The notes under the pieces: generated by a model
Database searches by the model: none
The model's input: the letters and a program-made list of their open reading frames with translations, nothing else
Told to the model about the DNA's origin: nothing
In this document: in pieces, positions 7,195-11,161 of the stretch
Position numbering within the stretch: the stretch's first letter is position 1
How the letters are laid out: the number at the start of each line of letters is the position of its first letter
DNA from: CAYOKT01 sp964404605
GTDB taxonomy: Bacteria; Electryoneota; Electryoneia; Electryoneales; Electryoneaceae
Assembly (NCBI GenBank): GCA_964404605.1
Contig: CAYOKT010000094.1
Location: 1 to 11,161 of the forward strand
DNA: 11,161 bases
Reading direction: 5' to 3'
Position numbers and translations under genes: made by a program

Positions 7195-7516
7195 GACCTT
7201 TCCGGTAAACAATTCTTGCTCGCTCACTCGAATGATTTGGGATTCTTCGCGCACCCGTCCCTCCCCGGACCCTGGCGAACCCGCCACCGACTCCATGAAT
7301 TTCCCCCTGTTGTCACTGCAAGGTGACAGAGTCAACTATTTGATATTCTTTGAAATAAGGGGATGCAAGGCGGAAGTGGAACGAAAAGGTGCCAGGAAAA
7401 GCGGGCGAGGAACGATTCGATGACCGGTGTGCGACGTCGGAAGGGAAGCTGGATTGCTCTCTTAGCTCTTGGTATTACAGGACTAACATCCAGCCGTCAT
7501 GATCGAGGCGCCCGGT
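7195..7516. other. Intergenic regulatory region between divergent units
   Basis: About 320 bases with no confident gene. It contains an A+T-rich patch at about 7330-7365, unusual for this window, and the inverted repeat at 7311-7328. A 39-codon frame at 7420-7539 starts like a signal peptide but runs into the sigma-54 promoter and is not called. The region lies between the leftward small gene and the sigma-54 promoter, where enhancer-binding activator sites would be expected. Confidence 0.6.
7311..7328. promoter_or_regulatory. Inverted repeat, possible activator-binding site
   Basis: TGTCAC (7311-7316), six bases, GTGACA (7323-7328): a perfect 6+6 inverted repeat of the size bound by dimeric regulators. 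It lies roughly 215 bases upstream of the sigma-54 start site predicted near 7543, within the usual distance for enhancer-binding proteins of the NtrC type. No known operator is matched exactly. Confidence 0.35.
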
Positions 7517-7531
7517 TGGCACACTGCTTGC
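7517..7531 (+). promoter_or_regulatory. Sigma-54 (RpoN) -24/-12 promoter
   Basis: TGGCAC (7517-7522), five bases, TTGC (7528-7531), preceded by T. The GG of the -24 element and the GC of the -12 element are exactly 10 bases apart, as sigma-54 requires. Agreement with TGGCAC-N5-TTGC is complete. Transcription would start near 7543, leaving a leader of about 90 bases before the STAS gene at 7633. Sigma-54 promoters need an ATP-driven activator; none is encoded in the window. Confidence 0.8.
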
Positions 7532-7573
7532 CCTTATGACGGCCGGCGAAGCGAACCCATCCATATCCATTAT

Positions 7574-7613
7574 CGGCGCCTCGACGGGGAACTTGAGTCT
7601 CCCCGAGGCGCCG
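7574..7613 (+). repeat. Strong hairpin in the 5' leader of the STAS gene
   Basis: CGGCGCCTCG (7574-7583) and CGAGGCGCCG (7604-7613) form a perfect 10-base-pair stem. GGGG at 7586-7589 can pair further with CCC and T at 7600-7603 inside it. No T-run follows, so it is not an intrinsic terminator. It ends seven bases before the ribosome-site region (7621-7629) and could stabilise the mRNA or influence translation. Confidence 0.55.
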
Positions 7614-7632
7614 GACGACGGGAGAGGAGACG

Positions 7633-8037
7633 ATGCGAGTCGACTGGTACCCCTGCCACCGCGACGGCGACATGCGGACGATCTACACCTGTGGAGCCCT
7701 CGATTTCGACCTGCAGGGGGGACTCGAGGCGCGTCTGGACCGGGAGATCCGGGCCGGGGCGCGCCGCATCGTGATCTCGCTGAAAGGGTCCAGGTTCCTC
7801 CATGCCGGCCTCCTGGCGACCCTGTTGAGCGTGCAGCACCGGCTGCAGGCGCTCGGCGGGGTGCTGATGCTGGCGGAAGCACCCTGGTTCATGCGCGAGA
7901 TGATCCGTCACATGGGCCTGGAGGATCGGTTCCTGTGGACGAAGGACATCCCCACCGCGGAGAATGTCCTCAGGCTCACGGGGGACCGGCTCCCCTCCCT
8001 CGCCGGTCGTTCACGACTCGAGTCATTCATCGGCTAA
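7633..8037 (+). CDS. STAS-domain protein lacking the phospho-serine
   Basis: A 134-residue protein with one STAS domain (about residues 5-115) of the anti-anti-sigma factor (SpoIIAA/RsbV) type. Visible features: a predicted strand at 13-22 (DMRTIYTCGALDF), a helix at 28-41, the strand RRIVISLKGSRFLHAG and the helix LLATLLSVQHRLQALGG followed by VLMLAEA. In active anti-anti-sigma factors the loop reads D-S-S-G, with the first Ser phosphorylated; here it is L56-H57-A58-G59, so phospho-control of the usual kind looks impossible. The ATG has a purine-rich site (GGAGAGGAGA, 7621-7630). It is the first gene after the sigma-54 promoter and lies 24 bases from the next small gene. Partner and pathway are unknown; motility or surface regulation is a guess from the promoter type. 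Confidence 0.8.
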   Translation: MRVDWYPCHRDGDMRTIYTCGALDFDLQGGLEARLDREIRAGARRIVISLKGSRFLHAGLLATLLSVQHRLQALGGVLMLAEAPWFMREMIRHMGLEDRFLWTKDIPTAENVLRLTGDRLPSLAGRSRLESFIG

Positions 8038-8061
8038 CCGAACCATGGAAAGGAGACGACC

Positions 8062-8298
8062 ATGCAGATCGGATCGATCTCGACACAAGGCATCGGCCTG
8101 TTGAGCACCCAGGCGGGTGGAAAGGCAAGCGCCCTTGGGTTTGTCAAGGGAGGTGCGGGCATGCCCGGCAACAACCCCGAGCTTCCCGGTGTGAAGAAGG
8201 CGGAGATGTTCAGCTCCAACCCACTCCGCTACGTCTCCTTCGCCGAGAAGATGGCCCAGCGGATGAGCGGCAGCGAGAACTTCCTGCGCGTCGCCTGA
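8062..8298 (+). CDS. Small orphan protein in a sigma-54 operon
   Basis: A 78-residue protein with a good ribosome site (AAGGAG near 8048-8053) ahead of ATG 8062. I recognise no family. The first part is rich in Gly, Ser and Ala (MQIGSISTQGIGLLSTQAGGK ...), followed by a Pro/Gly turn region (GMPGNNPELPGVKK) and an amphipathic C-terminal part (NPLRYVSFAEKMAQRMSG). No signal peptide, transmembrane segment or Cys is present. It follows the STAS gene by 24 bases and a terminator comes about 50 bases after its stop, so the two genes form a closed two-gene unit. A role as STAS partner, small regulator or secreted motility-related subunit is possible, but none is shown by the sequence. Confidence 0.72.
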   Translation: MQIGSISTQGIGLLSTQAGGKASALGFVKGGAGMPGNNPELPGVKKAEMFSSNPLRYVSFAEKMAQRMSGSENFLRVA

Positions 8299-8351
8299 AG
8301 CCACTTCCGCAGAGCGAAGACCTTCTCGACTCGCCTCCTTGTGTGACCGTG

Positions 8352-8391
8352 ACGGACCGGCGTGGCAGCGCCGGTCCGTTCTCTCGTTTTT
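8352..8391 (+). terminator. Intrinsic terminator of the STAS unit
   Basis: ACGGACCGGCG (8352-8362) and CGCCGGTCCGT (8369-8379) form a perfect 11-base-pair stem with a six-base loop, followed by a T-rich tail ending in five T (8387-8391). It closes the sigma-54-driven pair and separates it from the adenosine deaminase gene. Confidence 0.88.
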
Positions 8392-8477
8392 CCGCGTCGC
8401 CGGCAAGACGCTCCGGGTCGGTAAAACCCGCTGGCAAGGGTGATGGGCACTCCTTATCTTTGCCTATTCATTTCTCG

Positions 8478-8482
8478 AAGGA
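8478..8482 (+). promoter_or_regulatory. Shine-Dalgarno site that fixes the add start
   Basis: AAGGA lies eight bases before ATG 8491. The frame is open upstream to a GTG at 8440, but that GTG lacks a better site and would add 17 residues that do not look like the family's N-terminus. Confidence 0.65.
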
Positions 8483-8490
8483 ACGCCACC

Positions 8491-9549
8491 ATGACCACGA
8501 CTCGAAAGACCCGGCTCACGTTCGACGAGATCCGGGCGATCCCGAAACCCGACCTCCACTGCCATCTCGACGGGTCACTGCGCATCGGCACCCTGTTGGA
8601 GCTGGCGCGCAAGCAGAAGATCCAATTGCCCGCCGACAGCGAAGAGGGAATGCAGAAGGTCATCCACAAGGCGACGAGCAGCAGGAACCTGACCGAGTAC
8701 CTGCGAACCTTCGATTTCACCCTCGCCGTGATGCAGGACGAGGAGAACATCGCCCGCATCGCCACGGAACTCTGCGAAGATGCCTGGGAGGACGGCGTCT
8801 GGTACATGGAGGTGCGTTTCTCCCCGATCCTGCACCAGCAGAAGGGTCTCACCCTGACCCACGTGATGGAAGCCGTGCTCAAGGGGCTGCGCGAAGGCGA
8901 ACGGAAGACGGGGATCCGGACGGGGGTGATCATCTGCGGGATACGGCAGATCGAACCCTCCGTCTCCCTCCGACTGGCCGAGCTGACCGTGGCCTACAAG
9001 GGGCGCGGCGTGGTCGGGTTCGACCTCGCCGGAATCGAGGACCATTACCCGGCGAAGGACCATGCCGATGCGTTCTACCTCATCCGTACGAACAACGTCC
9101 CCTGCACGGTCCACGCCGGCGAGGCGTGGGGTCCGGCGTCCATCAAGCAGGCGTTGCACGACCTGAACGCGCACCGAATCGGGCACGGCACGCGCCTCGT
9201 CGAGGACGGCGACCTGCTCAACTACGTGAACAACCATCGCATCCCGCTCGAATGTTGCGTCTCCTCGAATGTGCACGTGGGTGCGGCGGCCTCCGTGGAA
9301 ACGCACCCGATACGGTTTTATTATGATTATGGCCTCCGGGTGACCGTAAATACGGACAACCGCCTGATGAGCCAGACCAGCATCAGCAAGGAATATGACA
9401 TTCTTCAGAAGCGACTCGGATTCACCCGCGTGGAGCTTGAGGACATCCTCATCATGGGGTTCAAGTCCGCGTTTCTCCCGTACGCGGAGCGGAAAGAACT
9501 GCTCGCGAGGGTGCTGGATGCGATCCACCGGCCGCACCTGCCGTTCTGA
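8491..9549 (+). CDS. add: Adenosine deaminase
   Basis: A 352-residue cytosolic zinc enzyme that deaminates adenosine (and deoxyadenosine) to inosine for purine salvage. Metal and active-site motifs: PDLHCHLDGSL (His23, His25), VHAGEAWGP (His208, catalytic Glu211), HRIGHGTRL (His232) and NTDNRLMS (metal ligand Asp289). LECCVSSNVHVGA (253-265) corresponds to the usual LE-x-CPSSN region. The residue after the Asp ligand is Asn290 where the mammalian enzyme has a second Asp; NTDNRLMS endings are also known in bacterial adenosine deaminases, so activity is still expected, though an adenosine-related alternative substrate cannot be excluded. It follows the terminator at 8352-8391, so it has its own promoter, which I could not place. 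The lipoprotein gene begins inside its last 32 bases. Confidence 0.92.
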   Translation: MTTTRKTRLTFDEIRAIPKPDLHCHLDGSLRIGTLLELARKQKIQLPADSEEGMQKVIHKATSSRNLTEYLRTFDFTLAVMQDEENIARIATELCEDAWEDGVWYMEVRFSPILHQQKGLTLTHVMEAVLKGLREGERKTGIRTGVIICGIRQIEPSVSLRLAELTVAYKGRGVVGFDLAGIEDHYPAKDHADAFYLIRTNNVPCTVHAGEAWGPASIKQALHDLNAHRIGHGTRLVEDGDLLNYVNNHRIPLECCVSSNVHVGAAASVETHPIRFYYDYGLRVTVNTDNRLMSQTSISKEYDILQKRLGFTRVELEDILIMGFKSAFLPYAERKELLARVLDAIHRPHLPF

Positions 9550-10180
9550 AACGGGGAGGCTGCTGTTTCTCTCCCTCGCCCTGCTGTTCCTCGCCGGGTG
9601 CAGCGGCAATTCGGCGGCCCCGGTTTCGCCCATCGACGACCCGTACGCCGACCGGGAATACTACCCGATGATTCCCGGCAGCGAGTGGGTCTATCTGCTG
9701 AGCGATTCCACCCGTTACACCTATACCCTGCTCGACACCAGCCCCGCCGCGGGGGGGCCCATCGGACGCCTCAATGTCAACGGCTCGGGGCAGGACCGTA
9801 TTCACCTCGTCTGGTGGAACGGCACGCGCCTCAATTTCGCCAATTCGGACACGAACGAAGTTTTCGAGACCTCCCTGGAGATCCCGGTCGAGTTGGGGAG
9901 GAGATGGCAGGCGTTCGATTTCAGCAGCGGGGACCTGACCCTCTACGCCAACGCCGAGATCATCGCCATGGACACGACCATCGAGGTGCCGGCGGGAAGC
10001 TTCCCGGCGATCCTCGTGCGCCAGGCATCGTTCCATCAATACCGCAACGAGGAGCCTCTCCTCGACACCCTCTACACCGCCTTCGCGCGGAACGTGGGGG
10101 TCATCCTGTGGGATTTCCGGGGGCTGGATCTCCGGTATATGCTGGAGAGCTGGACCATCGGGCCCGCCGGGGGAGTGTAA
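9518..10180 (+). CDS. Lipoprotein of unknown function
   Basis: A 220-residue protein. The N-terminus MRSTGRTCRSETGR is followed by a hydrophobic core and the lipobox LAGC, so Cys28 would be lipidated after signal peptidase II cleavage. No Asp follows the Cys (CSGN), giving no retention signal, so outer-membrane or periplasmic-face anchoring is likely. The mature part opens with YYPMIPGSEWVYLLSD (48-63) and has TIEVPAGSFPAILVRQ further on, both common in uncharacterised envelope proteins with beta-sandwich character. ATG 9518 overlaps add by 32 bases; the frame extends upstream, but this is the last ATG before the signal peptide. Another possible start is a non-ATG codon after GGGGAGG near 9553-9559. 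The DUF4159 gene follows after 31 bases. Confidence 0.75.
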   Translation: MRSTGRTCRSETGRLLFLSLALLFLAGCSGNSAAPVSPIDDPYADREYYPMIPGSEWVYLLSDSTRYTYTLLDTSPAAGGPIGRLNVNGSGQDRIHLVWWNGTRLNFANSDTNEVFETSLEIPVELGRRWQAFDFSSGDLTLYANAEIIAMDTTIEVPAGSFPAILVRQASFHQYRNEEPLLDTLYTAFARNVGVILWDFRGLDLRYMLESWTIGPAGGV

Positions 10181-10211
10181 CCGGGGCGGAACAATACGGA
10201 ACGGGAGACGG

Positions 10212-10970
10212 ATGAAACCGGTTGTTTCTCCTGCGTTCATCCTGCGGAACAGGGGCGGTCGGCGGCGGCGTGACGAATTCCCCGCCCGGCATTTGCCGCT
10301 GTGGGTTCTTGCGGCCGGCCTGATCCTGCTGATGCTGCCGCCGGAAGCGGCGCAGGCGGGGGAATTCTCCATTACCCGGGTGAAATACCACGGCGGCGGC
10401 GACTGGTACTGCGACCCGACCTCGCTGGTCAACCTGCAGCGGTTCCTCCGCGAAGAGCTGGGCATTCCGACAGCGGAGAAGGAGCAGGTCGCCGGCCTGC
10501 TCGACGAGGACCTGTTCAGCCACCCCTACCTCTACCTCTCCGGGCATGGCAACCTGCGGTTCTCGGACGAGGAGGCGCAGCGGCTGCGCGAGTACCTCCT
10601 CGGGGGCGGTTTCCTGCACGTCGATGACAACTACGGGCTCGACAAGTCCTTCCGCCGCGAGCTGAAGAAGGTGTTCCCCCGCCGTGAACTGGTGGAGCTG
10701 CCCTTCTCGCACCCGATCTACCACATGGCGTACGACTTCCCCCACGGACCGCCGAAGATCCACGTCCACGACGGCCTGCCCGCGCAGGGGCTCGCCATCG
10801 TCGTCGATGGGCGGGTGGTGGTCTATTACACCTACCAGAGCGACCTCGGCGACGGCTGGGAAGATCCCGAGGTGCACCACGATCCGCCCGAGAAACGGCT
10901 GGCCGCGCTGCGGATGGGGGCGAACATCGTGCTCTACGCCCTCTCCGGCCAGCCGCGCGCGCTGCCCTGA
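10212..10970 (+). CDS. Secreted DUF4159-domain protein
   Basis: A 252-residue protein from ATG 10212, with GGGAG (10203-10207) just upstream. The basic N-terminus (RNRGGRRRR) precedes a hydrophobic core (about 29-43) and a likely cut at AQA|GE (49/50). The mature part is a complete DUF4159 domain: RVKYHGGGDWYCDPTSL (56-72), GFLHVDDNYG (133-142), LPFSHPIYHM, PKIHVHDG (181-188) and DLGDGWEDPEVH (211-222). The conserved His/Asp/Gly motifs resemble a glutamine-amidotransferase-like fold, but the biochemical role of DUF4159 is unknown. In other genomes the domain often lies near MoxR/DUF58 (Bat-type) genes; the window ends before this can be tested. Likely co-transcribed with the lipoprotein gene 31 bases upstream. 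Confidence 0.88.
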   Translation: MKPVVSPAFILRNRGGRRRRDEFPARHLPLWVLAAGLILLMLPPEAAQAGEFSITRVKYHGGGDWYCDPTSLVNLQRFLREELGIPTAEKEQVAGLLDEDLFSHPYLYLSGHGNLRFSDEEAQRLREYLLGGGFLHVDDNYGLDKSFRRELKKVFPRRELVELPFSHPIYHMAYDFPHGPPKIHVHDGLPAQGLAIVVDGRVVVYYTYQSDLGDGWEDPEVHHDPPEKRLAALRMGANIVLYALSGQPRALP

Positions 10971-11038
10971 GGGGGCGCTATGGGGTTTTCCGCTCCGGCA
11001 GGGCACAGTGATATCACACGCCGATATCTCCGGCTATT

Positions 11039-11066
11039 GTCATCCTGCACGCCAGTGAAGGATCTC
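11039..11066. repeat. Dispersed-repeat-like element GTCATCCTG...GAAGGATCTC
   Basis: GTCATCCTG (11039-11047), nine bases, GAAGGATCTC (11057-11066), with an ATCCT/AGGAT inverted core. From general knowledge, sequences of the form GTCATCCTGAGCG...GAAGGATCT recur in intergenic regions of many bacterial genomes and assemblies. Only this single copy is visible here, with the middle changed. Confidence 0.4.
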
Positions 11067-11130
11067 GAAACATACTGTATCGCATCCATACGAAGTAACA
11101 TGTTATGAAACGCTGTTCCTCTATCTCCTA

Positions 11131-11161
11131 TGAAACCCGGGACTGAAGTCCCGGGCCACCC
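11131..11161. repeat. Second copy of the dispersed inverted repeat (short loop)
   Basis: TGAAA, then CCCGGGACT (11136-11144), GA, AGTCCCGGG (11147-11155) and CCACCC at the window end. Arms and left flank are identical to the copy at 1824-1937, and the right flank agrees as far as it goes (CCACCC against TCACCC). It looks like the basic form of the element, without the 78-base insert. Confidence 0.75.

Noticed and set aside
7420..7539. 39-codon frame starting MTGVRRRKGSWIALLALG
   Set aside because: It begins like a signal peptide but stops soon after and overlaps the sigma-54 promoter. It might be a decayed 5' end of a secreted-protein gene, yet nothing downstream continues it.
8446..8463. 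GGCAC...TTGC resembling a second sigma-54 promoter ahead of add
   Set aside because: The GG and GC are 14 bases apart instead of the required 10, so it cannot be a functional -24/-12 promoter.
7536..9326. Long open plus-strand frame (596 codons) across the STAS, small-protein and add genes
   Set aside because: It overlaps three genes with clear families or ribosome sites, crosses the terminator at 8352-8391 and encodes a Arg/Gly/Pro-rich sequence with no domain; it is a GC-rich shadow frame.
8575..9633. Minus-strand frame of 352 codons opposite add
   Set aside because: Antisense shadow of the well-supported adenosine deaminase; no family features or ribosome site of its own.
10101..11006. 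Minus-strand frame of 301 codons opposite the DUF4159 gene
   Set aside because: The plus strand encodes a complete DUF4159 domain with a signal peptide; the antisense frame is compositional.

Overview
The window is a GC-rich bacterial segment in which ten confident genes lie on the plus strand and one weaker candidate lies on the minus strand. The first gene encodes a secreted protein with a C-terminal type IX secretion (T9SS) sorting domain (YPNPFN...SGTYFIQV...). Together with the DUF5683-like and DUF4159 proteins and the high GC, this points to a member of the FCB superphylum, probably one of its uncultured high-GC lineages (Eisenbacteria or Krumholzibacteriota-like). That placement is inference from family content, not a phylogenetic result.

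Layout. 41-1729: T9SS-exported protein with an irregular DG-x3-W repeat. 1730-2132: gene-free gap holding a nested dispersed inverted repeat. 2133-4705: compact run of ridA (enamine/imine deaminase), a DUF5683-like membrane protein, an HD-domain hydrolase and a PHP-domain phosphoesterase, with short gaps or overlapping stops and starts. 4887-5399: membrane-anchored PilZ protein, a probable c-di-GMP receptor. 5442-6809: pyrimidine-nucleoside/thymidine phosphorylase. 6831-7133 (minus): candidate 100-residue gene, convergent with the phosphorylase. 7134-7632: regulatory gap with a sigma-28-like site facing left, an 18-nt inverted repeat and a textbook -24/-12 sigma-54 promoter facing right. 7633-8298: STAS-domain protein plus a 78-residue orphan protein, closed by a strong intrinsic terminator. 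8491-10970: adenosine deaminase, an overlapping lipoprotein gene and a secreted DUF4159 protein. 10971-11161: non-coding tail with two dispersed repeats.

How the genes fit together. The phosphorylase and adenosine deaminase give a nucleoside-salvage theme, and RidA protects PLP enzymes by removing reactive imines. The PilZ protein and the alternative-sigma promoters suggest a link to motility or surface life. The most interesting unit is the sigma-54-driven pair at 7517-8391: a STAS protein that has lost the phosphorylatable Ser of anti-anti-sigma factors, plus a small unrecognised partner, opposite a small gene with a sigma-28-like promoter. I see no CRISPR array, tRNA, rRNA, transposase gene or phage gene. 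Everything here was read by eye without database searches.
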